64,000 bases of DNA from NCBI GenBank assembly GCA_943370025.1, contig CALRPI020000011.1, positions 1 to 64,000 on the forward strand, in the 5' to 3' direction. A program made the position numbers and the translations under genes. The stretch comes from JAAUUE01 sp943370025. GTDB taxonomy: Bacteria > Cyanobacteriota > Cyanobacteriia > Cyanobacteriales > JAAUUE01. Shown here in pieces: positions 7,894 through 17,160 of this stretch (positions within the stretch are counted from its first letter, which is position 1; every line of letters starts with the position of its first letter). The notes under the pieces were generated by a model that saw only the letters and a program-made list of their open reading frames with translations, was not told where the DNA came from and searched no databases.

Positions 7894-8328
7894 ATGATTC
7901 GATGCCTTTCCAAAGGAAAGTAAATATTAATAATATGGCACTGATTAATTTGAAAGTTTCTATAAGTGCGCCTGCAAAAACCTTCAAAAATCTAGATACA
8001 GCACTTTTCTAGTTTGTGGATGACATTTAGTTCGTTTGCAGCACCTAAGTCTTTTACTATGAAATTACGGTACTAAAGTTAAATTACAGTAATAAAGAGA
8101 AAAAATAGAGAATTTTTCCTTTCTTTGCTTAAGGTGATCGCTTACTCAACAGGCCTTACTCATTAAAAAAGTTTTTACGGATGATCGAGAAACCATCCTA
8201 AATCCCAGATAATTCTCTGGCAGCGTTTAATTGCTGCTCAACTTACCTACAAAAATCAAGCAATCAGCTAAGGCTAGAAGCAAACTTCTAAATATCTTAG
8301 AGAAACCCGATTCTCTGGCGATTATATA

Positions 8329-8507
8329 ATATGTTGAAAGCGGCACACCTTCTGGGTGCGCCGCTTTCAAACCTCTAGGGTTAGTGAAGAATTTAAGATA
8401 GCTATAGCGATCCTAAATGGTTTCACCCGCCGAAGGCGGGTGAAACCATTTACTAGAAGCAAGTTGACTTGGCAACTGTTAGAAAATGATTTAGGACTGC
8501 TATATAG
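8329..8507. repeat. Family H hairpin and family D copy 2 (GAA loop)
   Basis: An imperfect hairpin GAAAGCGGC...GCCGCTTTC (about 8336-8368, family H, also at 23165-23230) is followed by a family D element (8402-8507) with a perfect 18 bp stem (8414-8431 and 8435-8452) around GAA. The rest of the 7894-8513 gap is AT-rich, contains a partial family B end (ACAGCACTTTTC near 7997), and shows no gene. Confidence 0.7.
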
Positions 8508-8513
8508 TTAACT

Positions 8514-8936
8514 CTAGATATTGGTCTGGCTGATAGACACTAAATCTGTATTAGCTTCTTGAGCGGGAATCAGAGCTTCTGGGGGAACCACGATCGCAAA
8601 ACTGCTGACTTCGGGAAACTCTGGCTCAGGAGTTGCCGTCTCTGCAACTACCTCAGCTTGGCGACGCTTGATGGCATATTTCAGTGCTATCCCAGTGCCG
8701 AATAAACCAGTCGCGATCGCTGCTCCAATCCCCCAAATACCCCATTGGTTGCCATTTGGGTTAACTTGATTGCCAGAAACTAGACCAGAAGGAGAGCCAT
8801 TGTTGATTGCTTGAGTGACATCTTTGCCCTTCAGGAAATTACAGCCTACGGCAGAAGCACTGAGGGAATAGAAGACAAGACTAGAGGCGATTGTAGTGAC
8901 TGCGAGAGCAGCGGTAAGGGAGTGATTTTTTTTCAT
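8514..8936 (-). CDS. Hypothetical exported or membrane protein, 140 aa
   Basis: No family was recognised. The N terminus is a textbook signal peptide: a basic MKKNH, a hydrophobic stretch LTAALAVTTIASSLVFYSL, and the cleavage-like ASASA/VG region near residues 26-30. A second hydrophobic segment, WGIWGIGAAIATGLFGTGIAL (about 66-86), is followed by positive KYAIKRRQ and an acidic, proline-rich tail. This predicts a periplasmic loop of about 35 residues rich in Asn and Gly, one membrane anchor and a cytoplasmic tail. That outline resembles small anchored proteins, but no motif is decisive. The stop lies right beside the family D repeat. Confidence 0.6.
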   Translation of the reverse strand: MKKNHSLTAALAVTTIASSLVFYSLSASAVGCNFLKGKDVTQAINNGSPSGLVSGNQVNPNGNQWGIWGIGAAIATGLFGTGIALKYAIKRRQAEVVAETATPEPEFPEVSSFAIVVPPEALIPAQEANTDLVSISQTNI

Positions 8937-9104
8937 GGCTATTATAGTGTGAAGATAATTTAGCTATTGCTGGTAATTGTCAAAGGTCTGACCTGAAGTT
9001 GCAGCATCAATTGCTACCAAAAACATAGCGAAACATCTTAGAAAAACTAAACATCAATAGTTTTAATTTATTGGTTAAATTGATAAGCGTAGTTAATCCA
9101 TTGT

Positions 9105-9319
9105 TAAGAGGCTATTTATAAAGTCTGAATTTTACGCCCCGGCCGGGGGTACAAAATCAGACCTTCTAGCCACTTTAGAGGATTCGGCGATCCCCCCTAG
9201 CCCCCCTTAAAAAGGGGGGGACTGGATTCAAAGTCCCCCTTTTTAAGGGGGATTTAGGGGGATCAATGCTTTCGCCACCTACAGTAAGACTTTTCAGACA
9301 TCCTCTTATAAATGACCTT
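9105..9319 (-). repeat. Family C repeat, copy 2, split by a 128 bp insertion
   Basis: A family C element in reverse orientation begins AAGAGGCTATTTATAAAG and has the stem TTTTACGCCCC/GGGGGTACAAAA. It should run from CTAGCCACTTTA directly into TAAATGACC, as it nearly does in the copy at 21328-21411. Here those parts are separated by the insertion at 9178-9305. Confidence 0.75.
9178..9305. mobile_element. MITE-like insertion carrying repeat G, inside a family C repeat
   Basis: The 128 bp insert starts GAGGAT and ends with the inverted ATCCTC, and is flanked by TTA on both sides (9175-9177 and 9306-9308). Its core is a C/G-rich palindromic sequence, CCCCCCTTAAAAAGGGGGG and the related CCCCCTTTTTAAGGGGG, that also occurs at 26460-26536. 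Removing the insert and one TTA restores a continuous family C repeat. It has no coding capacity. Confidence 0.65.
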
Positions 9320-9356
9320 CAACCCCCATAGTTAATAATCAGTAAGGAATGCCTCC

Positions 9357-10802
9357 ATGAATGATGCCCAGAACGATGCCAAAAAATCCTTTAGTCCCGG
9401 ACTCCTCTGGTTTGTCTTGGGCATCTCGGCAATCTTTGCAGTTTCCCTGACCCTGCGCTTCTGGGGGTTGGGGAGATTTAATGCCTTGGTTTTTGATGAG
9501 GTTTACTACGCCAAGTTTGCCAATGATTACCTGACCGGGACGAAGTTTTTCAACGCCCATCCGCCCTTGAGTCAGTACATTATTGCCATCGGGATTTGGT
9601 TAGGCAGTAAAATGCCGATCGGTCAAGATACCGTCAATGAGCTAACCGGCTCCCTGCGCTCCACCTTTAGCTATCGTTGGCTAAACGCCCTAACGGGTTC
9701 CTTCATTCCCCTAGTTGTGGCGGCGATCGCCTACCAACTATATCCCCGCCGAACTTATGCCCTAGTGGCGGGTTTATTTGCTTCTCTAGATGGCTTATTC
9801 CTTGTGGAATCCCGTTATGCCTTGAATAATGTTTACTTGGTGATTTTGGGTTTACTAGGACAGCTATTTGTGTTATTTGCCCTGAGAAATCAAGGTGCGA
9901 AACGGACTTTGCAACTGGCGATCGCCGGGATTTTCTTTGGGTCAACCGCAGCAATTAAATGGAATGGTTTATGGTTTCTCCTCGGTCTTTACTTTGTCTG
10001 GATTATTGTTTGGTTAGTAGAGCCAAAACCTCAGCCCGAACAGAAGAATTTATCTATCTTGGCTAATTTGCAGCAGATTAATCTCTGGCAGTTCCTAACT
10101 AACTTTGCCGTCATTCCGGTAATTACCTATAGTCTCCTCTGGATACCCCATTTGATGATGAATCCCGAGCCAAACTTTATTCAGTCTCAATGGGAAATTC
10201 TCTCGTTTCATAAACGAATTGGTAGTAGCACCGATGTCCATCCCTACTGCTCAACTTGGTATAGCTGGTTAGTGATGTGGCGACCCGTGGCATACTTTTA
10301 TGACACTGCCAGAAACTTTGCAGATCCAGTGCCTCAAACTCCTCCTTTAGCCCCCGGAGAAGGGAGTATTTTATATGCAGTTCATGCCATGGGAAATCCA
10401 TTTTTATGGTGGCTATCTACAGCGGCGATTTTATTGCTATTTGTTTATTTTCTCAAGTTGATTTGGCAACAGATTGTCAGTAGTAGCAAAAGTTGGTCTG
10501 GGGGTGAATGGTTAGCGGTTTATGTGGTTATTAACTGGGCTGCTAATTTATTACCTTGGATGCGGGTCAATCGGTGTATTTTTCTGTATCACTACATGGG
10601 GTCGGCGGTATTTGCTAGTTTAGGTTTGGCTTGGTTGGTCGATCGCTGGTTGAGTAGCAAATCAAGCAACCAAAAAATTGCCGGAATCACGGTGATTTTA
10701 TTAGTCGTGGGGGCATTTATATTCTGGATGCCGGTGTTTCTGGGTTTACCCTTGAGTTCTAGTGGTTACCAACTCCGGATGTGGTTTCGCAATTGGATTT
10801 AG
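9357..10802 (+). CDS. Dolichyl-phosphate-mannose-protein mannosyltransferase family (GT39) membrane glycosyltransferase
   Basis: A 481-residue polytopic membrane protein of the PMT/GT-C class. After a first membrane segment at about 14-34 comes the acidic luminal motif FDEVYYAKFAN (residues about 43-53), where the Asp-Glu pair is the catalytic signature of protein O-mannosyltransferases. It is followed by NAHPPLSQYIIAIG, also diagnostic. The C-terminal region contains WMRVNRCIFLYHYMGS, matching the conserved Arg and His-Tyr positions of PMT C-terminal domains. It would use a polyprenyl-phosphate sugar and act at the periplasmic face; the acceptor (protein or glycolipid) is not known. The ATG at 9357 is preceded by AAGGAATGCCTCC. 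The Uma2 gene follows after 51 bases. Confidence 0.88.
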   Translation: MNDAQNDAKKSFSPGLLWFVLGISAIFAVSLTLRFWGLGRFNALVFDEVYYAKFANDYLTGTKFFNAHPPLSQYIIAIGIWLGSKMPIGQDTVNELTGSLRSTFSYRWLNALTGSFIPLVVAAIAYQLYPRRTYALVAGLFASLDGLFLVESRYALNNVYLVILGLLGQLFVLFALRNQGAKRTLQLAIAGIFFGSTAAIKWNGLWFLLGLYFVWIIVWLVEPKPQPEQKNLSILANLQQINLWQFLTNFAVIPVITYSLLWIPHLMMNPEPNFIQSQWEILSFHKRIGSSTDVHPYCSTWYSWLVMWRPVAYFYDTARNFADPVPQTPPLAPGEGSILYAVHAMGNPFLWWLSTAAILLLFVYFLKLIWQQIVSSSKSWSGGEWLAVYVVINWAANLLPWMRVNRCIFLYHYMGSAVFASLGLAWLVDRWLSSKSSNQKIAGITVILLVVGAFIFWMPVFLGLPLSSSGYQLRMWFRNWI

Positions 10803-10853
10803 CTACAATATCTTAATAGTACGAAAACATTAGTTTTTACCCTAGATAAAACT

Positions 10854-11654
10854 ATGCCAATCCAAGCTAAACAACCCATGCCTAAACCAGTCATCACTTG
10901 GGAGCCTCTCCCCGATGACTACTTCTTACCTGATGAGCCTGTGGATAATCTTCAACAACCAAACCTAGCGGCAGCCCTAACCGAGGCTTTAGGAGCAGCA
11001 GGACTGATTCAACCAGAGATGATTTTGGCGGCTAATTTTGGTTTGGTGGCCAAAGTTAATAAAAGAATTGTCGTCAGAGCACCGGATTGGCTTTACGTTC
11101 CCTTTGCTCAACCTGTGCCAGAGGGCTTTATTCGCCGTAGTTATACCCCCAATCTGCAAGGGGAAGGGGTGGCGATCGTGATGGAATTTCTCTCGGAAAC
11201 CGACGGAGATGAGTATAACAATAGCGATCGCACCCCCTGCGGCAAAATGTATTTTTATGAGCAGATTCTCCAAGTTCCGACCTACGTGATCTTTGATCCC
11301 CATACTCCTTCTCTGGAAGTTCGGTTTTTAACCAATGGCAAGTACGTAGAACAGGAGTCTAATTCTGAAGATAAATACTGGATTCCCGAACTGAAACTAT
11401 GGTTGGGCATTTGGTACGGGATCAGGTTAGGGGTGACAGCCCATTGGTTGCGCTGGTGGGATGAAGCAGGAAATATCCTCCTCTGGGGGACAGAAAAGGC
11501 AGAATTAGAAAGCCAACGAGCAGTCATGGCATCCCAACGAGCGGAAGAGGAACGCCAAAGGGCAGAAGAGGAACGCCAGAGGGCAGAGAACGCGATCGCT
11601 CAACTGCAAATCCTGCAAGCAAAGTTAAGAGAATTGGGAATTGATCCAGATTAG
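10854..11654 (+). CDS. Uma2 family endonuclease
   Basis: A 266-residue Uma2 protein (DUF820, PD-(D/E)xK nuclease fold), a family strongly expanded in cyanobacteria. The nuclease core spans about residues 35-195: RAPDWLYVPFAQP supplies the conserved Pro-Asp, VAIVMEFLSE the following acidic strand, and GKMYFYEQILQVPTYVIFDP the downstream helix and strand. The C terminus is a charged coiled coil made of repeated RAEEERQ heptad-like units (about 220-260), often seen in this family. The biological role of Uma2 proteins is not settled. It is downstream of the GT39 gene on the same strand. The gap to 11836 holds nothing recognisable. Confidence 0.9.
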   Translation: MPIQAKQPMPKPVITWEPLPDDYFLPDEPVDNLQQPNLAAALTEALGAAGLIQPEMILAANFGLVAKVNKRIVVRAPDWLYVPFAQPVPEGFIRRSYTPNLQGEGVAIVMEFLSETDGDEYNNSDRTPCGKMYFYEQILQVPTYVIFDPHTPSLEVRFLTNGKYVEQESNSEDKYWIPELKLWLGIWYGIRLGVTAHWLRWWDEAGNILLWGTEKAELESQRAVMASQRAEEERQRAEEERQRAENAIAQLQILQAKLRELGIDPD

Positions 11655-11836
11655 CCGTGTTCCCCCAGAGCAGGCGGTTGAAACCGCAGCTACAAGAACC
11701 ATGTCCGCCTGCGCGGACTAAGAAACTAGAGAAGATCAAACCTTAAGCTTCAAACAGCAGGCTAGGACTAGGTTTAACGTTAAGTTGACACCAGTGAAAA
11801 CCTTGCACTCCTACTGGATTGATTGTACTATGGATT

Positions 11837-13060
11837 TTAATTTAGACTATCTAAAACCTTGAGGACTTCTTTGGGGGAAAGTTTATCTTTGAACCAGATG
11901 ATTTTGGTGGGAATTTGATCGATTTTAATCCCGGCTTTTTCTAGGTTGAGGCGCTCAGAAATTGCCAGAATTAAATTACTGCATTCGGCTTTTTTGACTT
12001 GGGCAAACTTCTTTTGTAGATAGCTCGATCGCCAATAGCCAACTATCTCTAATAAATAGTCTCTGCCATCGGGATGTACTAAGCGAAAATCAGGAATCAT
12101 CACGCTACCGGGAATGGGAATTAAATCCACTTCCCGCTCTAATTGCCAATCAGTTTTCAGCTTGCTCCAATTATCAGCGAAAGATGCCTCTAGCATACTG
12201 TCGTAGGGTTTGCCGGGGGGATAATGGGTAACTAAACCACACTGATCGTTGAGAGTAAATCTACCCTGTCTTTTCTTTTTGGTAAATTCATCTTGCCATT
12301 GCAAAGTAGCCACCAAATCCCATTTAGTTACGTGCAGCAGAGCTGGGATTAATTTGGCAAAATCTACTCCATACCGGCGAGTTTCTTTGAATAGGCTGGT
12401 TGGTCCATCAATGGTAATCGTAAAGCCATGATCTGAGTCGCCTTCAATGTATGCCATGAGGCGAAATAATTTCAAATAGCGAAAGAGTAGTTTGTACTCC
12501 CCCGGATCGTTGCGATGGGCGTGGATTTTAATTTCACTAGCTTTATAGAAAATCCCTTGGGTTTGGGAGAGATTGTAGCGATGGATGAGTTGCTCTGGGG
12601 TTGGGGTGGTGAATTGGGTTAAAAGACGATTGGCAGGCAGATCGGCGTAGAGTCCTTGGCTGATCTCTGGGGGAAATACTTCTCTTGCCAGTTCACCACT
12701 CAGGGTAGTTGCCAGATTTTCGAGGACAGCGATCGCACTCTGGGGACTGGGGGCAGCATGACTAGCGGCGGCAAATACCCGCTGTCGCAGCAGTTGGGGT
12801 TCGAGGGGACTAACGACTTCAAAGGTGGAGTAACTAGTTTTCAGAATATGCGCCAAGCCGCGCCAGACTTTGAAATCTGGTTTCTCGCCCTCTAGCTCAC
12901 TGAGAGCCTCGTCTAGTTTGCTCTGGGGCTGATTTAGGTATTGTTGGAAACAGGTAATTAGTTCGGTGGCGATCGCTTTTTGGGGGCGATCGATCGCGAG
13001 GCGTTTGGGAACTACGGTTTCGCCATTTTGACGATAAATGAGCAGGTCACTAGGCAGCAT
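11837..13060 (-). CDS. DUF790 family (Bax1-like) nuclease
   Basis: A 407-residue DUF790 protein. The archaeal member Bax1 is a structure-specific nuclease that binds the XPB helicase. The C-terminal nuclease region is visible: the conserved Glu in SMLEASFADNWS, then MIPDFRLVHPDGRDYLLEIVGYW, in which Pro-Asp and the Glu of the next strand form a PD-(D/E)xK-like site, then QVKKAECSNLILAISE. The N-terminal half begins MLPSDLLIYR, as is typical. In many genomes the XPB-like helicase gene is adjacent; here the neighbours are a Uma2 nuclease and, 70 bases upstream on the same strand, the NACHT protein. A role in DNA repair or defence is therefore inference. Confidence 0.82.
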   Translation of the reverse strand: MLPSDLLIYRQNGETVVPKRLAIDRPQKAIATELITCFQQYLNQPQSKLDEALSELEGEKPDFKVWRGLAHILKTSYSTFEVVSPLEPQLLRQRVFAAASHAAPSPQSAIAVLENLATTLSGELAREVFPPEISQGLYADLPANRLLTQFTTPTPEQLIHRYNLSQTQGIFYKASEIKIHAHRNDPGEYKLLFRYLKLFRLMAYIEGDSDHGFTITIDGPTSLFKETRRYGVDFAKLIPALLHVTKWDLVATLQWQDEFTKKKRQGRFTLNDQCGLVTHYPPGKPYDSMLEASFADNWSKLKTDWQLEREVDLIPIPGSVMIPDFRLVHPDGRDYLLEIVGYWRSSYLQKKFAQVKKAECSNLILAISERLNLEKAGIKIDQIPTKIIWFKDKLSPKEVLKVLDSLN

Positions 13061-13129
13061 AAGGTTGTTAGTTATCGATAGAAATATTTATAGGAACTGC
13101 CGAAGCCCACCCATAAAACCGAAACCTAG

Positions 13130-16100
13130 TCAATATTTTGAGGTTTTCTTGAGGGAAATGCCTTGGGATTCTTTGGGGTTGGGGATTAGCCCTTGGAGGG
13201 GGTTGCGGGCTTGGGAGTCGAGGCGCTGTCCCCGAACCCAGAGGGCGGTGCAGGTGGTGATGAGGAGGAACCAGATCAGGGCGACATTTTGCCAAGGGAG
13301 GAAACGGAGGAGGAATGTTGTGGAGAAGTAGGCAACTAGGGGCGACCAACAGAAGAAGGGAAAAGCTAAAAAAGCAAATAGCTTGATGATTTTATTATTA
13401 ATCTTCTTAGAAGACCAAATCCCTATACCTATTCCAGCCCCAATCCATACTATATAACCAACCCCAGCTCCGAAAATAGGTGCAATAGGATACAAAATTC
13501 CAGAAAAAATTACCATAGCCACAGCCAAAAATACAAATACACCTATAGATATAGAATTAGCCCCCAAAACAGTCATAATTACAGCCCCAAATCCAGCCAA
13601 AGAAGCAGTCATAGCACCAAATCCAACTCCAATCACACCCCCAGCATCAACCACACCCTCAGTTACATCAAAAGCCAAGGTTCCAGAGCCAGCTACGGCT
13701 ATAGCCCCAGCTAAAGCCACAATCACAGCCACATTATCATTAAAATCAAAAATCTGAAATGGAATTTGAACACTAGTCCAAGCTATGAAACCACGGAATA
13801 ATTGGAATAATTTAACGAAAAATGTAATTGATCCAAATAATCCTAAACTAACGAAAAGATTCGGTCCCCATAGTTCATTAATTCCTTGCCCTAAAGCCAG
13901 CCAGAAATAGACAACTACAGGATACATAACCGTAACAAACCAGTCAATCCAGTTTTCCGATCCAATCACCACGGGATAAAACATTTGGAATAAGGCAATC
14001 AGGGAAGCTATGCCAGAACAAAAGAGAATGACTCGATAGTGCCAGCTTGTGCTGAAGTTATACTTCACTGGTTTAAAGATTTGCTGCCAGTCACTTTTTT
14101 GAGGGCGGCGACTATTAATTAAACGGCTAAGAAGCTCTAATTGCAGTTGAGGATGGATTCCAGACAATAAGAACCGCCAGTGAGAACGGGATTCTTCAGC
14201 CCCAAGCGTATCATCTGTTAGTTTGGCGATACTTTCTTTTAATCTATCACCTACATTTGTCATTTCTAGAGCAAAACCTGTGCCAGAATGTATTTCCTTT
14301 GGTAGTTTGATTTTGTCAATCATCATGATCGAGCAAAGTGGAATAATTATTCTAGGATCGAAATTTGGGACAGGCTGTAAAAAATCTGCTGCTGATGAAT
14401 CTTCTAAGAGATAAGCAATCTGACTAACAATCAATGGCAGTTTCGAGTTTGCTACCTCTGTAAATGGTTCCCATATCCAAGTTGCGTGGGTGGAGATATT
14501 TAATATCCTTGATGGTGTAGGGGCATGATCAGTTTCATGCAAACTATCTTCAACAGCCGGAAGCACCAACAACGAAGCTAAATGCCTCGCCACACGATTA
14601 GCAATCTTTGGTTCCTTGTGCCACAAAAAACGGACTAAAAAGTTTGCAGATTTAGGAGTTCCTATTCTGTACAATTCATCAAGCGCACGCAGATGGAATT
14701 CATCAGGTGCTTGCAAATAGCTTGACTCAGCCAGATATCTCAGTTGATCGACTGCCAAGTCTCCCATCCGCACCAATGGTTGAGCCACTTCAGCATGATT
14801 GACTTTATATTGTTCCGCAAGTATCTTTGCAGCCTCCGGCAAATTAGTCATAGATAGGGCATTTGCAGCCACCAGACGACGAGATTGCTCTGTATCTGTT
14901 GCCAAGGTTTCTGCCAAGAACTTAAATACAGCCTTACCCCTAGGTCGAATATCCGCCGCCACCGCTCCAAAGGCTGCCGCAATCAACTCCTCTTGCCCCC
15001 CTGCCGCTAAATTCACCTTAAAATCATCAATAATCCTATCTGCTATAACCTGATCCACCTTCTGAGCATCTGCCAAACATTCAAAAGCCGTATTTTTATC
15101 AATAGCAAAAATCCGTTCAATTATATTTGTGCTGTCATTAGCCAAACCACACCAAAGCTTCACCACCTCTCGCCATCCATCAGGGTCTTTCTCAAACCGA
15201 GCTATCAAACCCGGTTCATCCTCAATTAGCTTTGCCGCCGCAAAATATTCCTGCAAAGTCAGATGAGCAAACTGATAACGATCGCCCCCATCAATTTCCA
15301 ATAACAACCCACTCCGCTCCACAATTTCCTTAAGAAAAGATTCTGCCTTATCCTCATCAATATTCAAGCTGGGAAGCACCCGCTTCACCTCAGCAATCAC
15401 CGTTAAATAATCAACACTGCGCCGATCGTGCAGATTATGGTCGCCACTATCTTGGTTATACAGAGCCAGATGCCGCAGCACCGATTTCTTATCCCGCGCC
15501 GGAAATTGATTGTGTTCCTGATGCCATTGATCTAGCAACACATCTGTCGACTTCTGATAAAACTCCGATCGAGAATGGGGCAGCACAAAAGGCGTATCCG
15601 TATATAGATAGGCAATAATCGTCAACATCAACGGGTTCCGCGCCAGAGTCATAATCTTGGGGCGATCGTGCAAATTCTGTAACAACTGTTCAGGAGACTT
15701 ATCCGGGGGCATACTCGCCTGCCAAGGTCGCAAAAAGCTTTGAATTTGTTGATCCGTAAACTCCACCACCTCCAAAGTATGATCCACCACCTCCCTAAAT
15801 TCATCCCGATAAACCTGAGTTCGACAGGTGATCAACACCCGACACTTTGAGCATTCATCAATCAAATCTTTAATTTGCCGCACAACGTGGGAACGTTCCG
15901 CACTGTTGACCTCATCCAAACCATCCAATAGCAACAAAAAAGTGCCATTCTTCAACCCCTGCTCCACAAACCTCTCCGCCTTCGGAAACTCATCCCTGCC
16001 TAAAGCCTCCACCAAATATTGATTGATCGATTTATCGCGATCGGTCAAGCGATGCAGCTCCAACAAAATTGGCACAGGATTCCACGAACTTGCAAAGCCC

Positions 16101-16840
16101 CTTTCGGCATAGCTCAAGGCAATATGCTTTAGCAGCATCGACTTCCCCGCCCCCGGCGCACCTTTGACCATCAGCCGCCGAGATTGTGCGATCGTCCGAT
16201 AAGCATCAATCTCTACTTTCTCATGCCCCCCATCTACCACCTTCAGCGGCACATAAACTTCCTGCATTTGCAAAGCCTTACTCCGAAAAGGAATCTTCAG
16301 CTCTCGATGCTTCTCAATCAACGCCTTCTGATAGCGGCGTAAAGCAACACCCCGAAGAAAATTAATTCCTGCAAATCTGTTATAAACCTTATCCCATAAG
16401 TTTTTGACGAGAGTTTCAGACCATTTCTTCAATGATTCCTGAAAGATAGTCCAAAGGATAAGGAGGAAGAAACCAACCCAACCAACTTTAGGAATTATTT
16501 GCTCCCAAGGATCAGCTTCCTTAGCCTTTTTTAGTCGTAGATATTCTTCTTCGTAGATCTTTGCAATTTCAGGAGCCGTCAAACCAACAGTATTTGTCTC
16601 GTACAACTTCAACACAACAGATATTTGCATCGAAGTATCAGTCTCAACATGGCGTTCAGCAGCACTTTTGATTTCTGCCACCACTTTCTCCTTGGGTGAA
16701 AGGGACGATGTGGGAGAAGGTGACTGTTGAGCCGGGGCAGCCCAAACAAATAGCGTCAAACTAAATGCCAATAAACCAGAGAGCAAATATTTCTTCTTGA
16801 CTCGAAATCCTTGCCAAAATCGCTGTTGTTTGTTGTCCAC
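13130..16840 (-). CDS. Membrane-anchored NACHT NTPase with HEAT-like repeats and C-terminal membrane bundle
   Basis: A 1236-residue STAND-class ATPase. Residues about 18-36 and 118-133 are hydrophobic and bracket a hydrophilic loop of about 80 residues, probably periplasmic. The NACHT domain follows with Walker A GAPGAGKS (227-234), Walker B LLLLDGLDEVN and the sensor strand RVLITCRTQ. A helical region with FAHLTLQEYFAA and alpha-solenoid (HEAT-like) repeats runs to about 930, and the last 270 residues contain about eight hydrophobic segments. NACHT proteins act as oligomerising sensors in immunity and signalling; an anchored form with an outside loop suggests envelope sensing, which is inference. 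The start is GTG at 16840, since no suitable ATG precedes the first hydrophobic segment. It diverges from the small gene at 16908. Confidence 0.85.
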   Translation of the reverse strand: MDNKQQRFWQGFRVKKKYLLSGLLAFSLTLFVWAAPAQQSPSPTSSLSPKEKVVAEIKSAAERHVETDTSMQISVVLKLYETNTVGLTAPEIAKIYEEEYLRLKKAKEADPWEQIIPKVGWVGFFLLILWTIFQESLKKWSETLVKNLWDKVYNRFAGINFLRGVALRRYQKALIEKHRELKIPFRSKALQMQEVYVPLKVVDGGHEKVEIDAYRTIAQSRRLMVKGAPGAGKSMLLKHIALSYAERGFASSWNPVPILLELHRLTDRDKSINQYLVEALGRDEFPKAERFVEQGLKNGTFLLLLDGLDEVNSAERSHVVRQIKDLIDECSKCRVLITCRTQVYRDEFREVVDHTLEVVEFTDQQIQSFLRPWQASMPPDKSPEQLLQNLHDRPKIMTLARNPLMLTIIAYLYTDTPFVLPHSRSEFYQKSTDVLLDQWHQEHNQFPARDKKSVLRHLALYNQDSGDHNLHDRRSVDYLTVIAEVKRVLPSLNIDEDKAESFLKEIVERSGLLLEIDGGDRYQFAHLTLQEYFAAAKLIEDEPGLIARFEKDPDGWREVVKLWCGLANDSTNIIERIFAIDKNTAFECLADAQKVDQVIADRIIDDFKVNLAAGGQEELIAAAFGAVAADIRPRGKAVFKFLAETLATDTEQSRRLVAANALSMTNLPEAAKILAEQYKVNHAEVAQPLVRMGDLAVDQLRYLAESSYLQAPDEFHLRALDELYRIGTPKSANFLVRFLWHKEPKIANRVARHLASLLVLPAVEDSLHETDHAPTPSRILNISTHATWIWEPFTEVANSKLPLIVSQIAYLLEDSSAADFLQPVPNFDPRIIIPLCSIMMIDKIKLPKEIHSGTGFALEMTNVGDRLKESIAKLTDDTLGAEESRSHWRFLLSGIHPQLQLELLSRLINSRRPQKSDWQQIFKPVKYNFSTSWHYRVILFCSGIASLIALFQMFYPVVIGSENWIDWFVTVMYPVVVYFWLALGQGINELWGPNLFVSLGLFGSITFFVKLFQLFRGFIAWTSVQIPFQIFDFNDNVAVIVALAGAIAVAGSGTLAFDVTEGVVDAGGVIGVGFGAMTASLAGFGAVIMTVLGANSISIGVFVFLAVAMVIFSGILYPIAPIFGAGVGYIVWIGAGIGIGIWSSKKINNKIIKLFAFLAFPFFCWSPLVAYFSTTFLLRFLPWQNVALIWFLLITTCTALWVRGQRLDSQARNPLQGLIPNPKESQGISLKKTSKY

Positions 16841-16907
16841 TTTGCCTTAAGCTCCAGAAATTAGATAAAATCTAACCAAATTTTAGGCTAAATAAAACAA
16901 AAATTCT

Positions 16908-17156
16908 ATGTTAAACAAACACGATGAGCTTCTTCTCAGAGATTTGAAACTCCAACCTTTGTGGCTACTCTGGTTTTATTGCTTAGTAGGAGCGATCGCC
17001 GCAGTATCTGGCTTGGCTTTAGAAAATGGGATGCTATCTAAAGTTGCTTGCCTAGGGGGAGGTTTCTTAATTGCCCTAGGAGCAGAGAAACTTGTCACCC
17101 GAAGAATCAGAACTGCGGCACTGGCGTTGGTGAATAGATATCGATCGCCCTCCTAA
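16908..17156 (+). CDS. Small hypothetical membrane protein, 82 aa
   Basis: An unrecognised 82-residue protein. After a charged N terminus (KHDELLLRDLKLQ), two hydrophobic segments cover about residues 17-36 (LWLLWFYCLVGAIAAVSGLA) and 43-60 (LSKVACLGGGFLIALGA). A basic tail containing KLVTRRIRTAALALVNRYR follows, predicting a helical hairpin with both ends in the cytoplasm. It is transcribed divergently from the NACHT gene, with 67 bases between, and ends 4 bases from the stop of the convergent alanine dehydrogenase gene. The HIP1 octamer inside the gene is typical of native genes here. No function can be given. Confidence 0.6.
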   Translation: MLNKHDELLLRDLKLQPLWLLWFYCLVGAIAAVSGLALENGMLSKVACLGGGFLIALGAEKLVTRRIRTAALALVNRYRSPS

Positions 17157-17160
17157 CTAC

